A DNA stretch of 10,748 nucleotides from Dissophora ornata (taxonomy: Eukaryota > Mortierellomycota > Mortierellomycetes > Mortierellales > Mortierellaceae): NCBI GenBank assembly GCA_025201705.1, contig MU617428.1:2618-13365 (forward strand), given 5' to 3'. Below, piece after piece: positions 1 through 7,837 of the stretch. The position numbers and the translations under genes were made by a program. Position 1 is the stretch's first letter, and each line of letters opens with the position of its first letter. The notes below the pieces were generated by a model, which searched no databases, was not told the origin of the DNA, and saw nothing but the letters and a program-made list of their open reading frames with translations.

Positions 1-672
1 TTGAGCATGGCTGAACACAGCGTCCGTCATAGGAAGTGTTGTTTATTTTGCCTTTGACCGACGCAGGCCATGGACTAGTTAGCACCCTGCAGATGGAAGA
101 TTAAGTCGTACCTTGTCGATAGCGTATGGCACGTAGGATTGATTGATCGAGTAAAATAACTCTGCTTCATTGCACGCTTGTTCGTACATGGAGGCAACGA
201 AAGGATGAAATATCATCTACAGTTCGAGCTGGAAAGACATCCTAAAAACATGACGCGCCATTTACGCCTATCGAAAATCACAATGTCTTCTTGTCGTGAC
301 TCTACGTAACTCTGCGTCTGACTGCAAATGAACTTCGCCTCTCTGCACAAAATGAGGGGTAGTCAACAAGCCGAACAAAGCATTGAGAGCCTGCGATGTG
401 AAGAATAGATAGCCAAAGGGCTAGTCAACTACTACCCGACAGCGGCGCATGTTCATTGCCAAAACATTTAAAAGGCGCGCTGCTCCGTACCATCCCACTC
501 ATTCTTTTCCTACTTCGCTACCTCCTTATATCCTCTGCTGCGATCGAGCTCCCGCTAAAATAAAAAACCAAATTCCCTTACGCCTATTCCTCAGGAACAG
601 ACCCACAACCACTACCTCTCAGACCAGCCGACGCTGCCTCTCGCACACCACACACACCCCTTTAATCTCCTT
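1..672 (+). promoter_or_regulatory. 5' flank and leader of the copy A gene
   Basis: No gene is supported here. A TATA-like TTTAAAAG lies at 467-474, followed by a C/T-rich leader (about 480-670) like those of other genes in this window. No ATG occurs between the TATA-like element and 673. At the position matching the copy B start codon the sequence reads ATA (about 560-570), and a one-base deletion follows shortly after. The first ~250 bases differ from copy B at only about ten positions by hand count, which is closer than the coding exons are. Transcription start is inferred, not seen. Confidence 0.55.
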
Positions 673-3042
673 ATGGCACTCGACTTTCCTCAGCAAGCCC
701 AAGAGCCAGCATCGAGCCAAGGATTTTTTGTACCTGGGCGACCTCTGCAGCAGCAGCCATGCGACATTCCATGCAACATTCCATGCAATCCTGCCGACAA
801 TATCTCATCCAACATGAACACCCCTAGTCTCAATAGCCAACACTATTGCAACCCAGGTTACAACACGGATTTTTCGATTCAACCTTCTGTACCGCTCTAT
901 CAGTCATTCCCTCTGCAATCTCATGGCTCTTACCAGCAGCCCCCCCTTACGGTCGAGTCAGCTCTGGCCATCATGACTAACAGTGTTCCTTCGACCAACC
1001 CCGGCGCCTATGACTTCTACATTCAACCGCAAGGCACACCTTTGATGGACAACACAACCTCTCCTTTTCAGAACTATACACCACACGATTGTCTATACCT
1101 ACCTGCACCAACTGACAGAGAGTTGTTGCTACTGCTGCAGCAACAATGTATGGATGTCAATAGCGACAGCCTTGTCACCGACTTTGCCCATACGGAGGAG
1201 CAGAGAGTCACTAATATTCTGTTTACTCCTCCTGCTTCGCCATTCTTAAATTCAGGGGTAAGTAATCAAATGGAATGGTTTCGTGAAGAAAAAAAATAAA
1301 ACGTCACTAACATGTGGATGCGCTGAAAATGCTATCATCAATCAGGAACAAATGATGCCAGAACCCCCGAAGGTATCTCTTGCAGGCCGAAAACGCAGAG
1401 GCTCAGATAACCACGGTCAATGCGGGCACAAGCGACCAAAGAAGGCAATTCAAATTCAGAAAAAACTTGAGATCATCAAGTATTGGGAGCAAAATCAAAA
1501 TGTAACCTTTCAAAAGATCGGCGAGTACTTTGGTATACCCCGGACGACCATTTATGGGATCGTCAAGGTCCGAGAGGAACTCTGGGCATTCGACAAGAAT
1601 CAACCACGCGCTAGCTTGACGTTGGAGACCTCTCGAATGGTGGAGCCACAGCTTCGAATACTGGAAGAGGTTCTGATGACATGGATCACGGACTTGCAAT
1701 CTAGATGCGCCCCCATATCCGGCCCGAAAATTATTGGACAGGCGTTCAATATCCATAGGATGCTGTCAGGGCTGTTGGTTGAGCCGCTGCCACCTTGTAA
1801 GTTCACCTCGGGGTGGCTCAAAAACTTCAAAAAAAGACGGCATCTCAGTCACAAAGCAATGCACCGTGAAGTGACAGCTCCCGACGAAGTTGAGAGGGCA
1901 TTCAAGGAGGTGCGCGATGAGATTGCTGGATATGCGATAAATCGCATCTATACCTGTGGTGTGACAAGTATGTACTTGAGCACAATTCCTACGGCTGCCT
2001 TCCAAAATGAAGGCCGTAATTACCAGACGAACAGCGTGGATTCAGCAAGCGTCTCGGTATTGTTTTGCAGTAATGCCGATGGAAGTGACAAACGGAAGCC
2101 ACTTGTTCTTGGTATGAAGGAGTTATATTTGGTTTGGCGAACTGTTTCTTATAAGAGTATAATGCGCATCCCATTTCTCACAACAATTCGTGTTTTTGCG
2201 TTCAATATCTAGGCAGGCACAGTGAGGCCATCTTCGAGACTGAGGACCATTGCAGCGTGGTGCCCGATGCAGGTGTGGAAGATATGACAGCAATATTTTT
2301 CAGGAAGTGGATAACTGATTTCAACTCGACTCTGGATGATGGAGTCGTGCTCCTCGTAGATGAGACCGTTTGGCGCCTATTCGAAACTGAGTCCAGCAGA
2401 TCCAGAGAAATGATCGGGAAGGTTAAAGTCATTAAAGCGCCGCTTCAGCTTCACTCATGGTTGCCCATGGCCGCTGGTATAACGGAGGAGCTGAAGGTCA
2501 ATTACTATGTCCTACTGATGGAGAGAAAGAAATCCGTCGTGGCTCAGTCATTGGATGTTGCAACCGATGTCCTACTGATAGAGAAAAAGAAATCCGTCGT
2601 GGTTCAGTCATTGGATGTTGCAATCGAGAACTATTTGAGGCTCATATCCGATGCCTGGAGTAGAGTGCGGGAGTCGACTTTCAAGCGCACGTTCCAAAAG
2701 TTCATACCAGACGAGTCAAGGTCTTGCCTATCAGACGAGTCAAACATTACCGAGCTGGCTCTATGGCAATCAATGGTCACGAAATTGCAAGTAGCGCTCA
2801 GGGACGTATCTCCAGCGATTCCAGAAAGCGTCCTCCAGTACTATCTAAATCAAGACAATGATATGGGTCCATCCGATTTTCTTCGCGCCAAGATTCAGGA
2901 AATGCATCGACATGAGGATTTCGGACACTGCTTTGTTACTCCCAATTTCGGCGTAATGAGATTTGGAAGCGGAAGGCCTTGGTCAACTTGGGACACCATT
3001 AAGTCGTTGGTTATCATTAATAAATGGGTGAGACGAAGCTAG
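673..3042 (+). CDS. Pogo/CENP-B-like transposase-derived protein, copy A (3 exons)
   Basis: Proposed exons are 673-1257, 1346-2111 and 2213-3042, giving 726 residues. Residues 1-195 are rich in P, Q, S, T and N and end near TPPASPFLNSG. A basic patch (RKRR 210-213, KRPKK 224-228) looks like a nuclear localisation signal. A psq-type HTH lies at about 228-270 and a Tc5/CENP-B-type HTH at about 295-372, with the family signature GWLKNFKKR at 351-359. A DDE_1-like domain follows: the usual DET is GVT (G400), the second Asp is kept (VDE, D500), and the third Asp position is Ala (PMAAGI, A537). The D500-A537 spacing fits the pogo DD30-36D pattern. Catalysis is therefore not expected; DNA binding is inferred. 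The ATG at 673 is the first after the TATA-like element and is absent from copy B, which starts further upstream. Exon 3 has a 20-residue internal duplication. Decay in progress remains an alternative to domestication. Confidence 0.78.
1258..1345 (+). other. Intron 1 of copy A gene
   Basis: The donor is GTAAGT at 1258 and the branch site CACTAAC lies at 1305-1311. The acceptor used in copy B (TGCAG) is missing here through a small deletion. The first AG after the branch point is at 1344-1345 (ATCAG), in phase 0, so splicing there keeps the frame and removes about five codons relative to copy B. Confidence 0.72.
2112..2212 (+). other. Intron 2 of copy A gene
   Basis: Donor GTATGA at 2112, acceptor CTAG ending 2212, 101 nt. 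Exon 2 ends one base into a codon and exon 3 starts with two bases, restoring a Gly codon. The intron sits inside the DDE_1-like domain just after the conserved NADGSDKRKPLVLG stretch. Read-through would hit TAG at the acceptor itself. Confidence 0.8.
2509..2628 (+). repeat. 60-bp in-frame tandem duplication in copy A
   Basis: Units 2509-2568 and 2569-2628 encode two variants of a 20-residue segment that starts VLLMERKK and VLLIEKKK. Copy B has one unit (about 6650-6709). The duplication lies just after the third catalytic position, keeps frame, and the two units have already diverged at several bases. Confidence 0.9.
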
Positions 3043-3077
3043 TGTGTTGACCTCAGGTTATACACACTAAACTCTAA

Positions 3078-3083
3078 AATAAA
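3078..3083 (+). terminator. Candidate polyadenylation signal, copy A
   Basis: AATAAA lies 36 bases after the stop codon of the copy A gene, followed by T-rich sequence. Another AATAAA at 3019-3024 is inside the last exon and is shared with copy B. Confidence 0.45.
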
Positions 3084-3249
3084 TGAGACGGTGTATTTTA
3101 TTATTTGACGCATAAATCCCATGTAGTGCTCTTGAAGCTCTCGTGGAAGATATTCTAAGCAGGCCGCTTGTAAATGGTGATTGTAAGAAACCCCTCCTTC
3201 TTGTTCCTGAAGGGTGATTTGCGTTGGGCTTTGCTGCTCGTTGATTAGT

Positions 3250-3438
3250 TCACATGGGACTTCCCTGGTGATCGTTGAAAGGAAGAGGGGTGCCACTGTT
3301 CTTGTGATCTTGCTTGCGGCGGAACTTTTCCCTCTCTGCTATTTAGCCCAGAGTTTCGTTCAGTTCTTGTAGCACCGCTGGAGACAGAGTAGCCCTCAAT
3401 GTTACAGCAAGCAAGCGTCCATAGTCTTGACTCGACAT
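3250..3438 (-). pseudogene. Possible minus-strand gene remnant
   Basis: Reading leftwards from an ATG at 3438 in a favourable AACATGTCG context with a C/T-rich leader gives a 31-codon helical-looking peptide beginning MSSQDYGRLLAV and ending ELNETLG, then TAA at 3345-3343. The same frame then stays open with a charged stretch (IAEREKFRRK) until 3250. An unrelated minus frame is open from 3296 to 3039. This could be a small gene broken by a stop and a frameshift, or chance. I recognise no family. Confidence 0.22.
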
Positions 3439-3461
3439 GTTAAGAAAGGAGATGATGTTAT

Positions 3462-3538
3462 GATTTTTTTTTTGAATCTAGTGTGCACACACAGTAGACT
3501 GTGAGGTCCTCCTATAAATTATGATCAAAAAAAAAATC
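3462..3538. repeat. Nested inverted repeat, hairpin-forming
   Basis: Two perfect 14-base arms, GATTTTTTTTTTGA (3462-3475) and TCAAAAAAAAAATC (3525-3538), are separated by 49 bases. Between them are a perfect palindrome GTGTGCACAC (3481-3490) and a hairpin ACAGT-AG-ACTGT (3491-3502). No flanking duplication was found, so a tiny MITE is possible but unsupported. It lies between the weak minus-strand candidate and the weak plus-strand ORF, where a shared promoter would be. Confidence 0.75.
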
Positions 3539-3591
3539 CACCCGAAAGGTCTTCATCCCTCTCGCCCTCCTTATTCTCTCCACATGCAACT

Positions 3592-3930
3592 ATGAAGAGA
3601 TCCTCTCCTAGACTATGGTTCTGTTACATGGCGAGAACAACTCGCTATCTATGTCTATGCCTCATCTTTCCTTCACGCTGTACGCAATTTCATGCGGGCG
3701 TGAAGGTGTTTGATGTTCGAAAGCTAGGCATGCCTAATATGCGTGATGGTAATGCAGCGCGCTTCATATCTCTTCATAAATATGTGGATGCTTTATATCC
3801 GGGGGAGAGGATTCAATTATTATTTCATGCGCCTGACAATTCATACGAGATATCTCCAAGTGCATATCGCTGCACACTATGGTTTGCCTATCAAAGGAAT
3901 GTGTTTGATTTAGACAGAAACAGCGGCTGA
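3592..3930 (+). CDS. Hypothetical 112-residue protein (doubtful)
   Basis: An ATG after a C/T-rich leader opens a 112-codon frame that ends four bases before copy B of the duplication begins. I recognise no family or motif. The N-terminus is mixed basic and hydrophobic (WFCYMAR, LCLCLIF) but is not a convincing signal peptide. The rest is ordinary in composition, with a short hydrophobic stretch near the end. It may be a chance ORF, or the cut end of a longer gene interrupted by the duplication junction. Confidence 0.22.
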   Translation: MKRSSPRLWFCYMARTTRYLCLCLIFPSRCTQFHAGVKVFDVRKLGMPNMRDGNAARFISLHKYVDALYPGERIQLLFHAPDNSYEISPSAYRCTLWFAYQRNVFDLDRNSG

Positions 3931-3933
3931 TCC

Positions 3934-4556
3934 TTGAGCATGGCTGAACACAGCGTCCGTCATAGGAAGTGTTGTTTATTTTGCCTTTGACCGACGCAGG
4001 CCATGGACTAGTTAGCACCCTGCAGATGTAAGATCAAGTCGTGCCTTGTCGACAGCGTATGGCACGTAGGATTGATTGATCGAGTAAAATAACTCTTCTT
4101 CATTGCATGCTTGTTCGTACATGGAGGCAACGAAAGGATGAAATATCATCAACAGTTCGAGCTGAAAAGACATCCTAAAAATATAACGCGCGCCGTTTAC
4201 GTCCATCGAAAATCGCATTGTCTTCTTGCCGTGACTCTACTCTTGGCGACTTCCAACGTTCGTAACTCTGCATGTGTCTATCGCCTCTCTGCGCAGACTA
4301 TGTGTCCATCGCCTTCTCTGCGCAGACTGCAAGAGAAAGAGAGGGGAGTCAATGAACCGGACAAAACATTGAGAGCCCGCGACGAGAAAAATAAATTGCT
4401 TGGCAGAGCCAAAGGATAAGTCAACTACCCGACAGTGGCACATGTTCATCGCCAAACATTTAAAAAAAGGCGCGCTCCGTGCCATTTCCTCTCACTCATT
4501 CTTTTCCTACTGCGCCATCTTCTTGTATCCTCTGCTGCTGTCAACCTCCCACCAAA
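3934..4556 (+). promoter_or_regulatory. 5' flank and leader of the copy B gene
   Basis: No gene is supported here. It carries a TATA-like TTTAAAAA at 4459-4466 and a C/T-rich leader up to the ATG at 4557. The first ~250 bases are about 96% identical to copy A by hand count. Between 4230 and 4370 the copies differ by indels, including a 28-bp tandem duplication in copy B. Confidence 0.55.
4272..4328 (+). repeat. 28/29-bp tandem duplication upstream of copy B gene
   Basis: Units 4272-4299 and 4300-4328 are nearly identical, differing by one substitution and one inserted T, and both end in CTCTGCGCAGACT. Copy A has only a diverged single version. It sits about 130-190 bp upstream of the TATA-like element, where a doubled transcription-factor site could matter. 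Confidence 0.85.
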
Positions 4557-7260
4557 ATGGACAACCAAACTCCCTTTACGCCTATTCCTCAGGAGCAGAC
4601 GTTTGCTCACAACCACTGCCTCTCAGACCCGCAGACATCGACTTACGCACACCCTACACCCCCCCTTAATCTCTATACGACACTCGACTTTCCTCAGCAA
4701 GCCCAAGAGCCAGCATCGAACCTTGCATTTCTTTTACCTTGGCAACCTCCGCAGCCGCAACCGAGCGACATTCCACACAATCCTGCTCCCATGCTCGGCA
4801 ATATCTCATCCAGCATGGGCACCCCCAGTCTCAATAGCCAATACTATTGCAACCCAAGTTACAACACGGATCTTCCGATTCAACCTTCTGTATCGCTCTG
4901 TCAGCCATTACCTCTGCGATCTCATGGCCCTTGCCAGCAGCCTCTCCTTGCGGTCGAGTCAGTTTCGGACATCATGCTCAACAATGTTCCTTCGACCAAT
5001 TCTGGCATCTATGACTTCGACAGTCAACTGCGTGGCACCCCCTTGATGCCCAACACAACCATTCCTCTCCAGAACCCTACACTGAACAATTATTTATGCC
5101 CACCTGAACCAATTGGCGGAGAGTCGTTGCTACAACCACAGCAACAGCAACAGCGGATGGATGTCGATGATGACTTAGCTCAGGACACAAGCCACTTTCT
5201 TGTACACCAGACTCAGCCAAGTCAATTGCACTCTCAGCAGCATCACAGCTTCTATCTATCAAACAGCCTTGTAATCGACTCAGACCAGGCAGCTGAGGTA
5301 CAAAGAGTCACGGATATTCTGTACACTCCTCCTGCTTCGCCGTTCTTAAATTCATTGAATTCAGGGGTAAGTTATCAAATGGTGTTGGTTTGGTTGAGAA
5401 ACAAAATAAAACGTCACTAACATGTGCGCTGTAAATGCAGGATACCATCAGTCAGGAACAAATGGCACCAGAAACCCAGGAGTTGTCTTTCGCAGACCGA
5501 AAACGCAGAGGCTCAGATAATCACCGCCAACGTGGGCACAAGCGACAAAAGAAGGCAATTCAACTTCAGAAAAAACTTGAGATCATCGAGTATTGGGAGC
5601 AAAATCAAAATGCATCCTATCAAAAGATCGGTGAGCACTTTTGTATACCCCGGACGACAATTCATGGGATCGTCAAGAACCGAGAGATACTCCGGGATCA
5701 CGCCAAGAGCAAGCCACGCGCCGGCTTGACGATGGAGACCTCTCGAATGGTGGAGCCACGGTTTCGAATACTGGAAGAGGTTCTGATGACATGGATCACG
5801 GACCTGCGTTCTAGATGCGCCCCTATATCTGGCTGGAAAATCACTGGACAGGCGTTTAATATCCACAGAATGCTGTCAGAGCTGCCGGCTGAGCCACTGC
5901 CACCTTGTCAGTTCACCTCGGGGTGGCTCAAAAACTTCAAAAAACGACGGCATATTAGTCTTGAAGCAATGCACCGTAATATGATAGCTTCCGATGATTT
6001 TGAGAGGGCATTCAAGGAAGTGCGCGGCCACATTGCTGGATATGCGATAAATCGCATCTACACGTGTGGTGTGACAAGTATGTACTTGACCGCGATTCCT
6101 ATGGTTGTCTTCCAAGATGAAAAAAAAAAAAAGAAAAAAGTCTTCCAAGATGAAGGCCAGAATTGCCAGACGAACAACGTGGATTCAGCAAGCGCCTCGG
6201 TATTGTTTTGCAGTAATGCCGATGGAAGTGACAAACGGAAGCCACTTGTTCTTGGTACGCAGGAAGTATATTTGATTTGACAACTGTTTCTTATGAGAGT
6301 ATAACGCGTTTCCTATTTCTCACAACACTTCGTATTTGTGCGTTCAATATACAGTCAGGTACAGTGGGGGAATCCTTGAGACTGAGGACCATCGTGGCAT
6401 GGTGGTTGATGCAAGTGTGGAAGATATGACCGCAACAGTTTTCAGGAAGTGGATAACTGATTTCAGCTCGACTCTGGATGATGGAGTCGTGCTCCTCGTA
6501 GATGAGACCGTTTGGCGCCTACTTGAAACTGAGTCCAGCGGATCCAGAGAAATGATCGGGAAGGTTAAAGTCATTAAAGTGCCGCTTCAGCTCCACTCAT
6601 TGCTGCCCATGGCCGCTGGCATAACGGAGGAGCTGAAGGCCAATTACCATGTCCTACTGATGGAAAAATGGAAATCCGTCGTGGCTCAGTCAGTGAATAT
6701 TGCAATCGAGGACTATTTGAGGCTCATACCCGATGCCTGGAGTAGAGTGCCGGAGTCGACTTTCAAGCGCACGTTCCAAAAGTTCATACCAGATGAGTCA
6801 GGGTCTTGCCCATCAGACGAACCAAACGTTACCGAGCCGGACCAAAAGCAATCAATGGTCACAAAATTGCAAGTGGCGCTCAGGGACGTATCTCCAGCGA
6901 TTCCAGAAAGCGTCCTCCAGTACTATCTAAATCAAGACAACGACACGGGTCCATCAGGCTTTCTTCGCGCCAAGATTCTGGAAATGAATCTGCCTGAGGA
7001 TTCCGAGTGCTGCTTTGGTACTACTAATTTCGGCGTAGTGAGATTTGGAAGGGGAAACCTACGTCAGCTCCGGGCTTCTGGGAGTCCATTAACTGGTATA
7101 CTTATAATTCCCAGCGCACCGCATACCGCACACCGCACATCATTCCTTACATCCACGACCACAAGGACAATTAGTGAGTCTTCTGTGACTGGTACCTACA
7201 GGGACTATAGAAGACCTGTTGGTATCGGTCATCAATAAAAACCTCTCTTGTTCTCGTTGA
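4557..7260 (+). CDS. Pogo/CENP-B-like transposase-derived protein, copy B (4 exons)
   Basis: Proposed exons are 4557-5366, 5441-6254, 6355-7095 and 7202-7260, which sum to 807 codons plus stop in one frame. The ATG has a strong CAAAATGG context and is the first after the TATA-like element. Residues 1-270 are P/Q/S/T/N-rich with a QQQQQ run and the shared TPPASPFLNS. Then come a basic patch (RKRR 290-293, KRQKK 304-308), a psq-type HTH (about 308-350) and a Tc5/CENP-B-type HTH with GWLKNFKKR (W432). In the DDE_1-like domain DET is replaced by GVT (G480), the second Asp is kept (D591), and the third position is Ala (A628). A poly-Lys insertion lies between the first and second positions. Exon 4 is supported by its match to the copy A end (TI..L and VINK). 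If intron 3 is not spliced, the frame ends at 7238 with 835 residues. The role inferred is a nuclear DNA-binding regulator without transposase activity. Confidence 0.82.
5367..5440 (+). other. Intron 1 of copy B gene
   Basis: Donor GTAAGT, branch CACTAAC (5415-5421), acceptor TGCAG ending 5440; 74 nt, phase 0. It separates the low-complexity N-terminus from the DNA-binding and DDE-like part, which is where a fusion between two gene pieces would be expected. Confidence 0.88.
6107..6153 (+). repeat. A-rich insertion flanked by 14-bp direct repeats
   Basis: GTCTTCCAAGATGA occurs at 6107-6120 and again at 6140-6153, flanking a 19-base A-rich core (one G at 6133). Copy A has a single, slightly different version with no A tract. 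The net insertion is 33 bp, in frame, and adds a Lys-rich loop with a second VFQDE to the DDE-like domain. The shape resembles a poly(A) insertion with a target-site duplication, though slippage is possible. Confidence 0.88.
6255..6354 (+). other. Intron 2 of copy B gene
   Basis: Donor GTACGC, acceptor ATACAG ending 6354; 100 nt, at the same codon and phase as intron 2 of copy A. Without removal the frame stops at 6280, before the second and third catalytic positions. Confidence 0.8.
7096..7201 (+). other. Intron 3 of copy B gene, absent from copy A
   Basis: Donor GTATAC and acceptor ACCTACAG give 106 nt. Removing it joins exon 3 to sequence alignable with the copy A C-terminus and leads to TGA at 7258-7260. 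A weaker donor GTCAGC near 7063 would also keep frame. Copy A lacks this stretch together with some flanking codons. Confidence 0.6.
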
Positions 7261-7291
7261 CTTTAGTCTGAGTTGTTTACAGTTGCTTTAG

Positions 7292-7297
7292 AATAAA
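7292..7297 (+). terminator. Candidate polyadenylation signal, copy B
   Basis: AATAAA lies 31 bases after the proposed stop at 7258-7260. An earlier AATAAA at 7234-7239 overlaps the last exon. Confidence 0.45.
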
Positions 7298-7628
7298 AAC
7301 ATAGCGTGCGAGCTTTAATGCATGCATGCCAAGTTCACGCTCAGTTAACGTGATCGTCCAGATCTTCAATCCGCAAGGTTTCTGATTATCACGTTCACCG
7401 CCTTTAGTTGTGGTACATTATCAACATGTTACCTACACGTTCTTGGGTCATTGTGCGGACTTAGGCAGACATTTGCGAAGAGTTAAGGGGGTACAAGAAG
7501 ATTCGCCGAATACGGCGAAAGCTGGAGAGCCCAACTTGCGGCTTCGACACGATTTCCGGCTGAGAATACTGACGTTGTGCGGGATGGATAAGTCAAATTT
7601 GGGCAGTGGCGAGGGCATCAGTCTTTGT
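7298..7628. other. Intergenic stretch, no gene recognised
   Basis: A plus-strand frame is open from 7410 but begins with GTG and its first part has no recognisable protein character. A short alternating palindrome ATGCATGCAT lies around 7319-7328. I see no RNA gene or promoter that I can defend. Confidence 0.5.
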
Positions 7629-7736
7629 GTAAACGAATTCCGTGACAAAGCACCCGGCGCCACGGATTCTTCGATCATCTCCAAAACCGAGCGGAGACAA
7701 CGTTTAATACAGTGCGCTACTCTATATATCGAGTGG
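7629..7736 (+). pseudogene. Possible N-terminal piece of the ARM-like/NACHT-type pseudogene
   Basis: The frame reads VNEFRDKAPG near its start and SKTERRQRLIQCATL near its end. This resembles the N-terminal segment of the same fungal family (an FRE/FRD motif, then an arginine-rich stretch and a Q-L-x-x-C-x-x-L pattern), as I recall it. If right, about 100 bases between here and the clearer part of the pseudogene are diverged or deleted. Confidence 0.35.
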
Positions 7737-7837
7737 AATACCCCTTATGAAAACGCCTTACTATCTGCACACATCTGAAGACTAAGTGATATGCTCCTTA
7801 CATAAGATGATCTTGGACATATCAATGTGCACGAGAA

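Larger units (their letters stand above)
1..3024 (+). repeat. Copy A of a ~3.9-kb-period tandem duplication
   Basis: Positions 1-95 are identical to 4-kb-downstream positions 3934-4028. Similarity continues through the promoter-like flank and the whole gene, and ends at an AATAAA present in both copies (3019-3024 and 7234-7239). The left boundary cannot be seen because the window starts inside or exactly at the repeat. No terminal inverted repeats or target-site duplications were found around the unit, so it looks like a segmental tandem duplication rather than two transposon insertions. The 3043-3933 spacer has no counterpart after copy B. Confidence 0.93.
3934..7239 (+). repeat. Copy B of the tandem duplication
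   Basis: It begins with 95 bases identical to window positions 1-95 and stays alignable to the AATAAA at 7234-7239, after which the two copies differ completely. Relative to copy A it has extra sequence in the promoter-like flank, a longer first exon with a CAA/CAG run near 5139-5154, a 33-bp insertion in exon 2 and a third intron. Copy A has its own 60-bp duplication. Most coding-region indels keep the frame. Confidence 0.93.

Noticed and set aside
449..817. Plus-strand 122-codon ORF over the copy A leader
   Set aside because: It starts before the TATA-like element, is low-complexity P/T/S/H, and is out of frame with the conserved exon 1 reading. The similar copy B frame (4435-5046) is the same kind of shadow.
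1403..1756. Minus-strand 117-codon ORF, also present in copy B (5513-5866)
   Set aside because: It is the opposite strand of the HTH exon, and the plus strand has clear domain matches. The antisense frame is retained in both copies but shows no own motif.
4012..4218. Minus-strand ORF in the duplicated 5' flank, with a similar reading in copy A
   Set aside because: Protein-like in appearance, but five of the few differences between copies change residues and the frame has no recognisable domain; high flank identity alone explains the shared ORF.
5077..5262. Minus-strand ORF antisense to copy B exon 1
   Set aside because: The alternating AVAVAVVV stretch is the complement of the glutamine run; no independent support.
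1..7260. Two complete pogo DNA transposons in tandem
   Set aside because: No terminal inverted repeats or TA duplications were found around either copy; the repeat includes a long promoter-like flank and the catalytic residues are lost.
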